From Clostridia bacterium (GTDB taxonomy: Bacteria; Bacillota; Clostridia; Christensenellales; Aristaeellaceae), in contig JAFUTW010000037.1 in the NCBI GenBank assembly GCA_017484085.1, positions 1-64,000 on the forward strand: DNA of 64,000 nt, read 5' to 3'. Position 1 is the stretch's first letter. Each line of letters opens with the position of its first letter. The notes below the pieces were generated by a model. That model searched no databases. It was not told the DNA's origin and worked only from the letters and a program-made list of their open reading frames with translations. This document shows positions 35,014 through 44,888 of this stretch, piece after piece. Made by a program: the position numbers and the translations under genes.

Positions 35014-36375
35014 ATGGATTTGAAGGATAAAAGGATACTGGTCTGCGGATTGGCGCGCAGCGGCTTGGCCGCCGCGCGTCTGCTTGTCGAATCGGGCGCA
35101 GCCGTCACGGCTTACGACGCAAAGGAAGAGAGCCAGCTGAGCGGCGATTTCGACGCGCTGAGAAGGGCCGGCTGCCGCTTTGCCTTTGGCGGCGATCCCG
35201 CAGCACTGCTTGAGAATACGGATCTGGTCGTCATCAGCCCCGGCATTCCGTGGAAGGCGCCGCTGGTGCAGTCTGCGCTGGCCAAGGGCATCGAGGTGAT
35301 CGGTGAACTGGAGCTTGGGGCAAGGCTAACCCGGGGGCGGCTGGTGGCGATCACCGGCACCAACGGAAAGACGACGACGACGACGCTGACCGGTGAGTTT
35401 TTCCGTGCAACGGGAAAGACGACCCATGTAGTAGGCAACATCGGCTATCCCATCACCGAGACGGCCGGCATCAGCAGGCCGGATGATGTCACGGTGGCGG
35501 AGGTCAGCTCTTATCAGTGCGAGTCCATTTCGGCTTTTCACCCGGATGTCGCGGCCTGTCTGAACATCACGGAAGACCATCTCGCGCGCCATGGAACGAT
35601 GGCAGAATATGTCCGCATGAAACGGCGCATCTTTGAGCGGCAGACGCCGCACGACGTGGCGGTATTCAATTACGACGACGAAACGTGCCGCAGGATGGCG
35701 GAGGGCCTTCGCGCCCACATCGCCTGGTTTTCGAGGAAGACGCGCGTCCCTTACGGGGCCTACGCGGAGGACGGGATCGTGTACCTGGCGCTGGATGAGA
35801 CCAGCGCGGTATGCCGCTGCGATGAGATTCGGATCCCCGGGAACCACAACCTGGAAAACGCGCTCGCTGCCGTTGCGATAGCGGGTGTGCTCGGTGTCTC
35901 CTGCGAGCGGATGAGGGATGTGCTGAAAAGCTTTGCGGGCGTGGAGCACCGGATCGAGACCGTGCGGGAGCTGGACGGCGTGACCTGGATCAACGACTCC
36001 AAGGGAACGAATGTGGATTCGACGCTCAAGGCGATCGAAACGATGAAGCAGCCGACGGTCCTTATCCTGGGCGGCAGCGACAAGAAGGTCTCGTTTGACA
36101 AGCTGGCAGAGGCCATAGCCGCATGCGGGCTGATCCGCCACTGCGTGCTGATCGGGGATACCGCAGCGCAGATCAAAGAGGCGCTGGACAAGCAGAACTA
36201 CAGCGCCTATGAGATGGCCGGGTATGATTTCGACCGATGCCTTGCGCGCTGCCGCAGCCTTGCGCAGCCGGGAGGTTGTGTGCTGCTTTCTCCGGCCTGC
36301 GCGAGTTTTGACATGTTCAAAGACTATGAGGACAGGGGCAGGATCTTCAAGGAGAAGGTCATGGCGCTTGGGTGA
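35014..36375 (+). CDS. murD: UDP-MurNAc-L-alanine D-glutamate ligase MurD
   Basis: Adds D-glutamate to UDP-MurNAc-L-Ala. The 453-residue protein has an N-terminal Rossmann domain (VCGLARSGLAAARLL), P-loop GTNGKTTTTTL (about 112), NITEDHLARHGTM and a C-terminal domain with INDSKGTN and LGGSDKK. ATG 35014 is chosen because AGGAGG at 35002-35007 lies 6 bases upstream; GTG 34999 and ATG 35008 are too close to it. It overlaps nothing but sits 11 bases after mraY. Confidence 0.96.
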   Translation: MDLKDKRILVCGLARSGLAAARLLVESGAAVTAYDAKEESQLSGDFDALRRAGCRFAFGGDPAALLENTDLVVISPGIPWKAPLVQSALAKGIEVIGELELGARLTRGRLVAITGTNGKTTTTTLTGEFFRATGKTTHVVGNIGYPITETAGISRPDDVTVAEVSSYQCESISAFHPDVAACLNITEDHLARHGTMAEYVRMKRRIFERQTPHDVAVFNYDDETCRRMAEGLRAHIAWFSRKTRVPYGAYAEDGIVYLALDETSAVCRCDEIRIPGNHNLENALAAVAIAGVLGVSCERMRDVLKSFAGVEHRIETVRELDGVTWINDSKGTNVDSTLKAIETMKQPTVLILGGSDKKVSFDKLAEAIAACGLIRHCVLIGDTAAQIKEALDKQNYSAYEMAGYDFDRCLARCRSLAQPGGCVLLSPACASFDMFKDYEDRGRIFKEKVMALG

Positions 36376-36391
36376 GCGGAGACAGCGCGCA

Positions 36392-37210
36392 ATGAAGAGA
36401 AAGAAGCGAAGAGGAAACAGGCTTTGGATGCCGCTGCTCCTCGTTTTTCTGGCGCTGGCAGCGGCGGTGATCGTGCGCTATGTCATCGTGGTCCGCGGCA
36501 TCCAGGTGGTGGGGAACCGGAGCATCCCCAAGGAGACGGTCATCGAGCTTAGCGGGATCCACCTGGGGGACAGCTATCTGCTGATCTCCACGTCGGAGCT
36601 CCGTTCCCGCCTGGAGGCCAATCGGTACATAGAGTACCTCGGCCGGGATTACAATTACAAAGGCACGCTGACCCTGAGGATCCATGAGCGAACGGGGATG
36701 GGGACCGTAAACGTCCTGGGCCTGTACTACGTCCTGGATGATACGGGGATGATCCTTGAATGCACCGGAGTGGAACGCGCCGAAGGCATTTCGGGACCGG
36801 CCATCAACGGCCTGCGTGTCAACGAGGGCTTCCGCATGACCATCGGTGAAAGCATCCCAGTACGGGACAACTATCAGCTGGAGCAGATGCGAAGCGCGCT
36901 GCACGCGCTGTATGAGGCGAATATGCTGGCGCGCGTCACGGAACTGAACTTGGAGAATCCCGATAATCTGTATCTGATGACGCGCGAAGGCGCGCGCATC
37001 ATCCTCGGAGACGACAGCAACATGCTGGTAAAGCTGCTGATCGCCAGAGAGGTGCTGTCCATCCGCAAGGAGCAGGGCGGTCTGTACGGTTCCCGCATCG
37101 ACGTATCCAGCGGAAGCGACGCGCACTTCATCCCGGACGTGCTGCCGACGATGACGCCGACACCCACGGCGACGCCGACAGCCGAGACGGAAGCAACGCC
37201 CAAAAAGTGA
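36392..37210 (+). CDS. ftsQ: Cell-division protein FtsQ/DivIB
   Basis: A bitopic divisome protein linking FtsL/DivIC and septal wall synthesis. The 272-residue protein has a very basic N-terminus (MKRKKRRGNR), one membrane span (about 12-32), a POTRA domain beginning IQVVGNRSIPKETVIELSG (about 38) and a beta domain. It ends in a Pro-Thr tail (PTMTPTPTATPTAE) that recalls the linkers of two other exported proteins in this window. It follows murD directly; murG, murC and ftsW, often found before it, are missing. Confidence 0.92.
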   Translation: MKRKKRRGNRLWMPLLLVFLALAAAVIVRYVIVVRGIQVVGNRSIPKETVIELSGIHLGDSYLLISTSELRSRLEANRYIEYLGRDYNYKGTLTLRIHERTGMGTVNVLGLYYVLDDTGMILECTGVERAEGISGPAINGLRVNEGFRMTIGESIPVRDNYQLEQMRSALHALYEANMLARVTELNLENPDNLYLMTREGARIILGDDSNMLVKLLIAREVLSIRKEQGGLYGSRIDVSSGSDAHFIPDVLPTMTPTPTATPTAETEATPKK

Positions 37211-37248
37211 AGAATATTCAGACAGAATGAAAAAATTGCAGACAAACC

Positions 37249-37277
37249 TTGCAAGCATGGAGAATATGGTTTACAAT
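37249..37277 (+). promoter_or_regulatory. Sigma-A promoter of ftsA-ftsZ
   Basis: TTGCAA (37249-37254), 17 bp, TACAAT (37272-37277), in the 148-base gap before ftsA. It separates ftsA-ftsZ expression from the wall genes upstream. Confidence 0.72.
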
Positions 37278-37358
37278 AACTTTGTATATGGCTGAACAGA
37301 TGTATATGAATCGGTCGGCAGGTTTTCAGTATGCAGGAAGACGGGAGAATGAGTAGCG

Positions 37359-38537
37359 ATGGCAAATAAACCAACCGCGATTTTGGATTTCGGGACCTCG
37401 AAGATCCTTGCGCTCATGGCGGAAGAGGTTTCCGGACAAAAGCTGACCATCACCTCTGTCGGGATGGCGAAGTATGACGGCTACATGAACGGCGCCTGGA
37501 ACGAGCCCGAGAAGGTGACCGACGCGATCGCCGCTGCGATCGGCGCCATGGAAGAGAAGATTTCCGCGCATGTCCGGCGCATCTATGTCGGCGTGCCGGG
37601 TGAATTCGTGCGGATTTATGTCATCGAGGCGAAGGTGTCCCTGCAGGGCGCCGACCCGAAGGTGACGCGCGAGGACGTGGAGAAGCTTCAGGCCCAGGCG
37701 ACCGAGATGCTGGACAAGCCGTCCGGCGCGATCATCCACCGCTCGCCGGCCTGGTTCAGGATCGACGACGGCCCAAAGACGCTGGAACCGGTAGACCAGA
37801 AGGGTTCCACGCTGGAGGGGATGATCAGCTTTGTCGTGGCGGATCAATTCTTCATCAGCGATGTGTCCAAGCGGCTCCGTCAGATCGGCATCGAGGCCAG
37901 CGGCTTCTTCTCCTCTTCCGTGGGCGAGGCAATCCAGCTGATCCCGTTCGAGGAGAGAGACAAGACGGCGGTACTGGTTGACGTGGGCTATCTCTCCACA
38001 GAGGTGATGACCGTCGAGGGCGACGCCGTGATCTGGCAGAAGGTGCTGCCGATCGGCGGCGCGCATATCACGCTGGATCTGACCTACGGCTTCCACAAGC
38101 CTTTCGAGCTCTGCGAGAAGGTGAAGCGCAGCTACAGCTTTACCGAGACCAAGTCGCGCGGCATCGAAGTGGAGACGGAAGACGGCAAGAGCGAGACGTT
38201 CGAGGGCGAAAAGGTCAGTATGATCGTCGACGCCCGCGTGGATGAGATCCTTGAGATGGTGGAAGATGCCATCGAGCGCAGCGGCATCCGGCTGGGAAGG
38301 GATTCCGTCTATTACTTCACGGGCGGGGGCCTGATGCCGATGAAGGACGCGCGCATCTACATCACGGACAAGATGAACCACAATGTGCGCGAGGGAAAGG
38401 CCAAGATCGACAAGCTGAAGCCCACGCAGATCTACACGAGCGGCAGCGGACTGCTGGAGCTGGTGTTCAACGCGCTGGATACGGAGTCGGAGGATGAAGG
38501 CTTCTTCGGAAAGATCCGGCGGCTTTTCGGAAGATAA
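37359..38537 (+). CDS. ftsA: Cell-division protein FtsA
   Basis: An actin-like ATPase that tethers FtsZ filaments to the membrane. The 392-residue protein has the phosphate-1 motif LDFGTSKILALMAE (9-22), a 1C/SHS2-like region with YVGVPGEFVRIY, VDVGYLSTEVMTVEG, and FTGGGLMPMKD. It ends in an amphipathic membrane-targeting helix (EGFFGKIRRLFGR). It is somewhat short and divergent for FtsA, but its position before ftsZ and the C-terminal helix support the call. Confidence 0.9.
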   Translation: MANKPTAILDFGTSKILALMAEEVSGQKLTITSVGMAKYDGYMNGAWNEPEKVTDAIAAAIGAMEEKISAHVRRIYVGVPGEFVRIYVIEAKVSLQGADPKVTREDVEKLQAQATEMLDKPSGAIIHRSPAWFRIDDGPKTLEPVDQKGSTLEGMISFVVADQFFISDVSKRLRQIGIEASGFFSSSVGEAIQLIPFEERDKTAVLVDVGYLSTEVMTVEGDAVIWQKVLPIGGAHITLDLTYGFHKPFELCEKVKRSYSFTETKSRGIEVETEDGKSETFEGEKVSMIVDARVDEILEMVEDAIERSGIRLGRDSVYYFTGGGLMPMKDARIYITDKMNHNVREGKAKIDKLKPTQIYTSGSGLLELVFNALDTESEDEGFFGKIRRLFGR

Positions 38538-38580
38538 AGCCCGTTGGGGCTCTCAGGTGTAATTGAAGGAGGATAAATCT

Positions 38581-39870
38581 GTGTTTGAAATGGAAATGGA
38601 CGAGCATCCGGCGGCTTCCATCAAGGTAGTGGGCTGCGGCGGCGGCGGCGGAAACGCGCTGAACCGCATGATCGACTGCGGTGTGAGCGGCGTCGATTTT
38701 ATTGCCGTCAATACGGATGTGCAGGCACTGCGCACCAGCAAAGCGACCACCCTGATCCAGATCGGCGAGAAACTGACCAAGGGTCTGGGCGCGGGCGCTA
38801 CGCCGGAAATCGGCAAGAAGGCGGCGGAGGAAAGCCGCGAAGAGATCGCCGGCGCGCTGAAAGGGGCCGATATGGTTTTCGTGACGGCCGGCATGGGCGG
38901 CGGAACGGGAACCGGCGCCGCGCCCGTCGTGGCGGAGATCGCGCGCGATATGGGGATCCTGACGATCGCTGTCGTCACCAAGCCGTTTGCCTTCGAGGGC
39001 AAGACGAGGATGCGCAAGGCGGAAATGGGTATCGACGAGCTGAAGCAGCGCGTGGATACGCTGGTCGTCATACCCAATGAGAAGCTGATGCAGGTCTGCC
39101 CCAAGGGGACTTCTTTCAAGGCGGCCTTCATGTTCGCGGACGATGTGCTGCGCCAGGGCATCCAGGGCATCTCCGATCTGATCTCCCAGACGGGCATCAT
39201 CAACCTGGATTTCGCGGATGTCAAAGCCGTCATGGAATCGGGCGGTATGGCGCACCTGGGCATCGGTGTCGGCAAGGGCGAGAAGGCCATGGCCGATGCG
39301 GCGCAGAATGCCATTGCGTCCCCGATGCTGGAGACTACGATCGACGGAGCCCGCGCTGTGCTGATCAACGTCACCTGCAACCCGGACTGCAGCATCGTGG
39401 ATATCAACGACGCAGTGGAAATGATTACGGCTGCCGCGGACAGCGAGGCCAACATCATCTTCGGCGCGAGCCTGGATGACAGCCTGGGCGATGAAGTCCG
39501 CATCACAGTGATCGCGACCGGCTTTGAAAAAGAGCCGTTCCCGCCGCGCTCCAGCAGCATTGACCGGCCGGCGACACTGCCCTCTCAGGCACCGTATGTG
39601 CCGCAGAGCTTCGCAGGCTCCTACCAGCCTGCCGCGAACCGCAGCTACGGAAGGTATGATTCCACGTTCCAGCCGGCTGCCGGTTACACCGCGCCGGCCT
39701 CCGGAAGCGGCGAGCCGAGCGTTCCCTCCTTTGTCAATGAGAGCGCCCAGCGGACCTCACCGTTTGCCGAGACTGCAGCCGGCACCGCCCCTGCGCAGGA
39801 GGCGGATGACAGCCGCAGCGCTTCCAGAAGCTTTATGGATGACGTCCCCGCATATATCCGCAGAAAATAA
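38581..39870 (+). CDS. ftsZ: Cell-division protein FtsZ
   Basis: The tubulin-like GTPase of the Z ring. The 429-residue protein has the GTP-binding segment [16 protein letters not shown], tubulin signature [11 protein letters not shown] and T7 loop [11 protein letters not shown]. It has a flexible linker (about 320-415) and a C-terminal peptide [10 protein letters not shown] that binds FtsA. GTG 38581 is chosen because AAGGAGG lies 8 bases upstream; an upstream TTG at 38563 precedes that site. A terminator follows. Confidence 0.98.
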   Translation: MFEMEMDEHPAASIKVVGCGGGGGNALNRMIDCGVSGVDFIAVNTDVQALRTSKATTLIQIGEKLTKGLGAGATPEIGKKAAEESREEIAGALKGADMVFVTAGMGGGTGTGAAPVVAEIARDMGILTIAVVTKPFAFEGKTRMRKAEMGIDELKQRVDTLVVIPNEKLMQVCPKGTSFKAAFMFADDVLRQGIQGISDLISQTGIINLDFADVKAVMESGGMAHLGIGVGKGEKAMADAAQNAIASPMLETTIDGARAVLINVTCNPDCSIVDINDAVEMITAAADSEANIIFGASLDDSLGDEVRITVIATGFEKEPFPPRSSSIDRPATLPSQAPYVPQSFAGSYQPAANRSYGRYDSTFQPAAGYTAPASGSGEPSVPSFVNESAQRTSPFAETAAGTAPAQEADDSRSASRSFMDDVPAYIRRK

Positions 39871-39875
39871 AAGGA

Positions 39876-39902
39876 AAGGACGCCGTCACGGCGTCCTTTT
39901 TT
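39876..39902 (+). terminator. Terminator after ftsZ
   Basis: AAGGACGCCG / CGGCGTCCTT perfect stem with a TCA loop, continuing into a run of T. It closes the division cluster. Confidence 0.93.
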
Positions 39903-39916
39903 GAGGGAGGCGGCCT

Positions 39917-40228
39917 ATGGAGATCACCGCGAGGCTGAAAGCCCTGCTGAATGAGCGGGGATGGACCGTAGCCAGGCTGGCCAAGGAAGCAGGGCTTCCC
40001 GAGTCCACGCTACGCAGCCTTTTCAGCAGGAATACGGAACCGACGATGAAGACGCTGGAAGCTGTCTGCGCAGGGCTCAAAATCACACCGGATCAGTTCT
40101 TCAACGATGCCAGTGAGATCGGGCTGAGGGAGGAGGAGCGCAGGCTGCTGTTTCAGTGGGCATGTCTCCGGGAGAGCGATAAGGAACTGGTTTACGCGCT
40201 GATCGAATCCCTGGCTGAGAAGGGATAA
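39917..40228 (+). CDS. Small XRE-family HTH regulator
   Basis: A 103-residue protein with an N-terminal Cro/C1-type helix-turn-helix (about 4-60: LKALLNERGWTVARLAKEAGLPESTLRSLFSR) and a short helical C-terminus. GGGAGG lies about 8 bases before the ATG. No promoter of its own was found, so it may depend on readthrough past the ftsZ terminator. Target and signal are unknown. The small size is typical for stand-alone XRE regulators. Confidence 0.88.
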   Translation: MEITARLKALLNERGWTVARLAKEAGLPESTLRSLFSRNTEPTMKTLEAVCAGLKITPDQFFNDASEIGLREEERRLLFQWACLRESDKELVYALIESLAEKG

Positions 40229-40230
40229 AG

Positions 40231-40256
40231 AAAACGCCCGGTATACCGGGCGTTTT
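40231..40256. terminator. Bidirectional terminator between convergent genes
   Basis: AAAACGCCCGGTA / TACCGGGCGTTTT is a perfect 26-bp palindrome ending in T on both strands. It serves the XRE gene (+) and the exported-protein gene (-). Confidence 0.92.
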
Positions 40257-40267
40257 CAGTTAAACGA

Positions 40268-40987
40268 TCAGAGGAACTTGAAGGAGGAGCGCACCTTGCG
40301 GAAAGCGTGCTCGTAATAAGCGTACCACTCACGTGGGGCCGTGATCCGGATCTGGTAGAGCGCATTGCCCTGGGCGACGATCATGATACGGCCGTTCATC
40401 CGGTAAGTGTGTTCACCCTCCGTATACTCCGCCTTATAGTAACAGTAGGCACCGTTGGCTTTCCCGATGGAGGCAGAAGCGATATTGCCGGGTGTAAAGG
40501 ACGTGAATCCGCCGGCGAGGGTGTCGAGCGTGGTTTCCAGATAAGCTCGGGCGTCCGCAGCGGTCTGGCTGAGGCCGCGGTTGACCTTTTCCACGGTCAG
40601 TCGCGTCTGGTAGCCGTTGTCGTCCATCATCTCGCCCTTCGGTTCCACGAACTGGACAGTCGTGTCATGGTTCGTGTTGGGGTTGAGAAGCCAGGTATAG
40701 GGGATGGAGAAGGAGACGCCCATCGTATCGTTCTGATACGCTTCGTAGATGAAGTTCGGCGTCGGCGCCGGGGTCGGGGTCGGCATGTCGATCGGGTCGA
40801 TCGCAACTGGAGTTGCGGCTGCGTTGCTGACCGTCGTCTGCGAGAAATCGAAAGCAGCTGAAGCGTCGCTGCTTTGCTGCCCGGAAGTCGGGGCGAAAAC
40901 CGTATTGTTTTCGGACGGGAGCGACTCGGCCAAAGCGCCTGCGCACATGAGAAGCGCCAGCAGGAAAAGGACGGATAAACGTTTCAT
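40268..40987 (-). CDS. Exported protein of unknown function with Pro-Thr linker
   Basis: A 239-residue protein with a classic signal peptide (MKRLSVLFLLALLMCAGALA, cleavage after ALA). A Ser/Thr/Asn-rich stretch follows, then a short PTPTPAPTP linker (about 68-78) and a globular domain (about 82-239) that begins FIYEAYQNDTMGVSFSIPYTW, somewhat like PsbP/Mog1-type folds seen in many exported Firmicute proteins. That fold similarity is an inference. SD GGAGG precedes the ATG on the minus strand. It is a single-gene unit with its own promoter and a shared terminator. Confidence 0.82.
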   Translation of the reverse strand: MKRLSVLFLLALLMCAGALAESLPSENNTVFAPTSGQQSSDASAAFDFSQTTVSNAAATPVAIDPIDMPTPTPAPTPNFIYEAYQNDTMGVSFSIPYTWLLNPNTNHDTTVQFVEPKGEMMDDNGYQTRLTVEKVNRGLSQTAADARAYLETTLDTLAGGFTSFTPGNIASASIGKANGAYCYYKAEYTEGEHTYRMNGRIMIVAQGNALYQIRITAPREWYAYYEHAFRKVRSSFKFL

Positions 40988-41046
40988 AATAACCTCCGCG
41001 TGGAATCATTTCTTAGCGGGCCAACAATGGATAATGTATCAGATTC

Positions 41047-41075
41047 AGTATAACAGCGTGACCCTCAAAAGTCAA
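41047..41075 (-). promoter_or_regulatory. Promoter of minus-strand exported-protein gene
   Basis: Reading the minus strand: TTGACT (41075-41070), 17 bp, TATACT (41052-41047). It leaves a 5' leader of about 50 bases. Confidence 0.8.
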
Positions 41076-41106
41076 TCACAGGGCACGAGGCGAAAGGAAC
41101 GGAACG

Positions 41107-41823
41107 ATGAAAACGGTTTGCGAAAGAATAAAGCGGCAGCTGCCGGCGAAGGTCAGGGGGCTGATTTTCGACCTGGACGGGACGCTTGCAGATACGGAAG
41201 GGCTTTATCAGCGCTTCTGGCTGGAAGCGGCACATGAATTCGGCTATCCCATGGAACGAAAGCATGCGCTGATGATCCGCTCCATGGCGTCCGCCGTGGC
41301 GGGCCCGCTGATGCAGCGGGAGGTATGCCCGGATTTTGACTATGAAGCGGTCCGGGACCGCCGAAGGGTGATCATGGCGGCATGGATGGATGAACACGGG
41401 GTGCAGGCCAAAGCCGGCGCGGAAGAGATCCTGCGGTTCGCGGAGGAAAACGGCATCCCCGTTGCCCTGGCGACGACGACGCCCCTTGCGCGGGTCGAAA
41501 AGGTGCTTTCCGGCCTGGGGCTGCGGCAGTATGTCGCAGAGGTCGTCAGCGGGGACATGATCGAACACGGCAAGCCTGCGCCCGATATCTACCTGAAGGC
41601 TGCAGAGCGGCTGAAAATCGCGCCTGAAGAGGCCGTCGGCGTCGAGGATTCGCCGACAGGCATACGCGCCTGCAGCGCCGCGGGGCTTTACACGGTGCTG
41701 ATCCCCGACCAGGACGAGCCGGGACCGGAAATCGAGGAACTGAGCGATGCGGTGCTGCCTTCTCTGTTTGCGCTGAAGGAAATGCTGGCGCAGGGCAGCG
41801 CGGCCGCGGCCAAAGAAGAATGA
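41107..41823 (+). CDS. HAD-superfamily phosphatase/phosphoglucomutase-like
   Basis: The 238-residue protein has HAD motif I FDLDGTLADTE (about 19-29), motif II ATTTP, motif III Lys in HGKPAPD and motif IV GVEDSPTGIRA. This is typical of the beta-phosphoglucomutase-like/phosphatase subgroup with a helical cap after motif I. The substrate is unknown. AAGGAAC precedes the ATG. It is divergent from the exported-protein gene and lies upstream of prmC, which has its own promoter. Confidence 0.92.
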   Translation: MKTVCERIKRQLPAKVRGLIFDLDGTLADTEGLYQRFWLEAAHEFGYPMERKHALMIRSMASAVAGPLMQREVCPDFDYEAVRDRRRVIMAAWMDEHGVQAKAGAEEILRFAEENGIPVALATTTPLARVEKVLSGLGLRQYVAEVVSGDMIEHGKPAPDIYLKAAERLKIAPEEAVGVEDSPTGIRACSAAGLYTVLIPDQDEPGPEIEELSDAVLPSLFALKEMLAQGSAAAAKEE

Positions 41824-41834
41824 CAGCTTGTGGT

Positions 41835-41862
41835 TTGCAAGCGGCCGGAAAGGGAGTATAAT
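41835..41862 (+). promoter_or_regulatory. Promoter of prmC-prfA-sua5 unit
   Basis: TTGCAA (41835-41840), 16 bp, TATAAT (41857-41862), 44 bases before the prmC start. Confidence 0.75.
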
Positions 41863-41906
41863 CAGCTTACGGTGGGAACGGCGAATGAGGGAACGGGGGA
41901 AATCGG

Positions 41907-42764
41907 ATGATCCGGATCGGGCAGGCAGTGAAGCAGGCAAAAGAGCGCCTGGAGCATTGCGGCGTGGAGAACGCCGCGCACGACGCTTGGAGACTGCTGG
42001 CTCTGGTGCTCAGAGGGGATCCGCTCTCTCTCCGGCTGCGCGCCGCCGAGGTACTCACTGATCAGCAGGAGAGCGCGTTTGACAAGTTTGTGGAACGCCG
42101 TGCACGGCGCGAGCCGCTGCAGTATATCGAAGGGGATGCGGAGTTTATGGGCGTCCGCCTGGAAGTAAACGGCAGCGTCCTCATCCCCAGGCAGGATACG
42201 GAAACGCTGTGTCTGGAAGCGCTGCGGCTGCTGAAGGCGGGGGACCGGGTCCTGGATATCGGGACGGGGTCGGGCGCGATTGCCGTCGCGCTCAAGCACG
42301 GCTGCTCCGGAGCGGCCGTAACGGCGGTGGATATCAGCGCTGATGCGCTCACCGTGGCAAAGAAAAACGCGGAGGGCTGCGGGACAGAAATCGAGTTCCT
42401 TAAGAGCGACTGTTTCGGGGCGCTCGGCGGGCGCCGCTTTGATATGATCGTTTCCAACCCGCCGTACCTGAACGATGCGGAGATGAAGACGCTGATGCCG
42501 GAGGTGTGCTGCGAGCCGGAAGGAGCGCTTTACGGCGGCACAGACGGCCTGGATTATTACCGCAGGATCTGCAGGGAAGCGCCTCAGCATCTTTCGCCCG
42601 GCGGCCGGCTGCTCTTTGAAATCGGATGGCAGCAGAAGGATGCGGTCTCGGATCTGATGCGGCAGTTCGTCGGTGAACCGTACGCGCTGAAGGATCTGTC
42701 GGGCAACTGGCGGGTCGTCTGCGCCGAATGGCGCGGTACGGCGGAAGGCGGAAAAAAGGATTGA
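41907..42764 (+). CDS. prmC: Release-factor glutamine methyltransferase PrmC
   Basis: Methylates the Gln of the GGQ motif in release factors. The 285-residue protein has an N-terminal helical domain, [11 protein letters not shown] motif [13 protein letters not shown] (about 113-125) and catalytic NPPYL (about 184-188). It lies directly before its substrate gene prfA with 4 bases between them; many Firmicutes have the reverse order. Confidence 0.96.
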   Translation: MIRIGQAVKQAKERLEHCGVENAAHDAWRLLALVLRGDPLSLRLRAAEVLTDQQESAFDKFVERRARREPLQYIEGDAEFMGVRLEVNGSVLIPRQDTETLCLEALRLLKAGDRVLDIGTGSGAIAVALKHGCSGAAVTAVDISADALTVAKKNAEGCGTEIEFLKSDCFGALGGRRFDMIVSNPPYLNDAEMKTLMPEVCCEPEGALYGGTDGLDYYRRICREAPQHLSPGGRLLFEIGWQQKDAVSDLMRQFVGEPYALKDLSGNWRVVCAEWRGTAEGGKKD

Positions 42765-42768
42765 GAAC

Positions 42769-43848
42769 ATGAGCAAGGAACAATTGGACTGGGTGCATCC
42801 CCGCGTGGAAGAGCTGGGGGCGCTGCTGTCCCAGCCGGATGCGATGCAGGACAGGGAACGGTTTCTCGCCCTTATGCAGGAATACAACCGCCTGGCGCCG
42901 ATCGATGCGATCCTCAAAGAGACAGAGGCGCTGCAAAGAGAATATGCCGAAGCGCAGCAGCTGGAGCAGGATGCGGATTTTGCCGAGGTCGCAGGCCAGG
43001 AAAAGCTGCGCATCGAAGAGGAGATCCGCAGAAAACAGGCCGAGCTTTCCGCCATGCTGGATACGCAGCAGGAGGACACACGTAGGGCTATCGTGGAGAT
43101 CCGCAGCGGCGCAGGCGGTGAGGAAGCCGCGCTGTTTGCGGCTATGCTGCTGAGAATGTATACGCGCTACGCCGAGAAGCAGGGCTGGCAGACGGAACTG
43201 CTGGAGCTCAGCGATACGGAGATGGGCGGCGTGAAGGAAGCGGTCTTTTCCGTTACGGGAAAGGGTGCGCTGACGAAGCTGGAAGGAGAAAGCGGCGTAC
43301 ACCGGATCCAGCGCATCCCCGTCACAGAGAGCAACGGGAAGCGCCAGACGAGCACCGCGACAGTCGCCGTGCTGCCGGAAGCCACGGATGTGGACGTACA
43401 GATCGATCCAGGCGACCTGCGCATTGACGTCTACCGCGCTTCCGGGCACGGCGGGCAGTACATCAACAAGACGGACAGCGCTGTTCGCATCACCCATCTG
43501 CCGACGGGGATCGTCGCGACCTGCCAGGACGAGAAGAGCCAGCTGCGCAACAAAGAAAAGGCGATGGAAGTGCTGCGTGCCAGGCTGTACGATCACCTGC
43601 AGCGGGAGAACGAATCCTCGTACGCGGACAACCGGAAAAGCCAGGTGGGCACCGGGGACCGCAGCGAGCGCATCCGGACTTACAACTTCAACGACGGCAG
43701 GATCACGGACCACCGGCTGGCAAAGACGATCTACTCGGTGGATGCTTTCCTGGACGGGGATATGGATGTGCTGATCGAGCCGCTGCTGCAGATGCGCCGC
43801 GAAAACCAGGCTAAAGAGAACAATGAAGCGATGAGGGAGAACCTTTGA
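42769..43848 (+). CDS. prfA: Peptide chain release factor 1
   Basis: Releases finished peptides at UAA and UAG codons. The 359-residue protein has an N-terminal helical domain, [19 protein letters not shown], the catalytic GGQ within [15 protein letters not shown] (about 226-240), and [13 protein letters not shown] near the C-terminus, all canonical for RF1. It sits between prmC and sua5, overlapping the latter's start by 4 bases. Confidence 0.97.
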   Translation: MSKEQLDWVHPRVEELGALLSQPDAMQDRERFLALMQEYNRLAPIDAILKETEALQREYAEAQQLEQDADFAEVAGQEKLRIEEEIRRKQAELSAMLDTQQEDTRRAIVEIRSGAGGEEAALFAAMLLRMYTRYAEKQGWQTELLELSDTEMGGVKEAVFSVTGKGALTKLEGESGVHRIQRIPVTESNGKRQTSTATVAVLPEATDVDVQIDPGDLRIDVYRASGHGGQYINKTDSAVRITHLPTGIVATCQDEKSQLRNKEKAMEVLRARLYDHLQRENESSYADNRKSQVGTGDRSERIRTYNFNDGRITDHRLAKTIYSVDAFLDGDMDVLIEPLLQMRRENQAKENNEAMRENL

Positions 43849-44888
43849 AAACGGAAGTCATACGCGCGGATGCAGACGGCATCCGCCGGGGAGCGAAGCT
43901 GATCCGCGCTGGAGAGGTCGTCGGGATGCCGACGGAAACGGTATACGGCCTTGCCGCCAACGCGCTGGATGAAAATGCTGTCAAAAAGATCTTTGCGGCA
44001 AAGGGCCGGCCTGCGGACAATCCGCTGATCGTGCACATTGCCTCCGAAAAGGAACTGGAAGGGCTGGTTACCCGTGTGCCGGAGATGGCCAGGGCGCTGA
44101 TGCGGGCATACTGGCCGGGCCCGATGACGCTGATCATGCCCAAGACGGAAGCGATCCCGGCTATCGTTACGGCCGGCGGCGATACGGTGGGCATCCGTAT
44201 GCCCGAAAGCGAGGCGGCGAGAGCGCTGATCCGGGAGAGCGGCTGCCCGATCGCGGCACCAAGCGCCAACACCAGCGGCAAGCCCAGCCCGACGACCGCG
44301 CAACATGTCCTATCGGATATGAACGGGAAAATACCGCTGATCCTGGATGCGGGAGCCTGCGGCGTCGGCGTGGAATCCACCGTGATCGATACGACGGGAG
44401 AGGAGCCGGTGGTGCTGCGGCCCGGCGCGATCACACCGGAGATGATCCGAAGGACGCTCGGCTCCGTGGAAGTGGACGAGCATGTCATGAAGCCGCTGGC
44501 GGAGGGCGAAGCAGTCCGCTCGCCGGGGATGAAGTACCGCCATTACGCACCGAGCGCCAGGCTGACGCTCTTTGAGGGGGAACACGAACAGGTCAAGGCC
44601 GAAATGTGTGCCCGATACGATGCGGCGCTGAAAGCGGGCGGAAAGCCGGCTATCCTCGGAAACCCGCAAGAGGATTACGGAGGGCGGCTCGTATTTGCAC
44701 TGGGACATGACGGAAACGCGGAAGACGCCGCAGTCCGGATCTTTGCCTGCCTCCGGGAACTGGATGACGCGGGGATCACCGCCGCTTTCTGTGAAACGAT
44801 CCCGCTTCGGGGAATGGGCCTGGCGGTGATGAACAGGCTGGGCCGCGCGGCGGGGTTCAACATCGAGAAGGCAGGAGAAAACACGTGA
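43845..44888 (+). CDS. sua5: Threonylcarbamoyl-AMP synthase (Sua5 type)
   Basis: Makes threonylcarbamoyl-AMP for the t6A37 tRNA modification. The 347-residue protein has the YrdC domain ([40 protein letters not shown], about 10-210) and the extra C-terminal Sua5 domain after the linker [11 protein letters not shown], as in Bacillus YwlC. The TTG start overlaps the prfA stop and has GAGGGAGA 5 bases upstream. It overlaps the next gene by GTGA. Confidence 0.95.
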   Translation: MKTEVIRADADGIRRGAKLIRAGEVVGMPTETVYGLAANALDENAVKKIFAAKGRPADNPLIVHIASEKELEGLVTRVPEMARALMRAYWPGPMTLIMPKTEAIPAIVTAGGDTVGIRMPESEAARALIRESGCPIAAPSANTSGKPSPTTAQHVLSDMNGKIPLILDAGACGVGVESTVIDTTGEEPVVLRPGAITPEMIRRTLGSVEVDEHVMKPLAEGEAVRSPGMKYRHYAPSARLTLFEGEHEQVKAEMCARYDAALKAGGKPAILGNPQEDYGGRLVFALGHDGNAEDAAVRIFACLRELDDAGITAAFCETIPLRGMGLAVMNRLGRAAGFNIEKAGENT

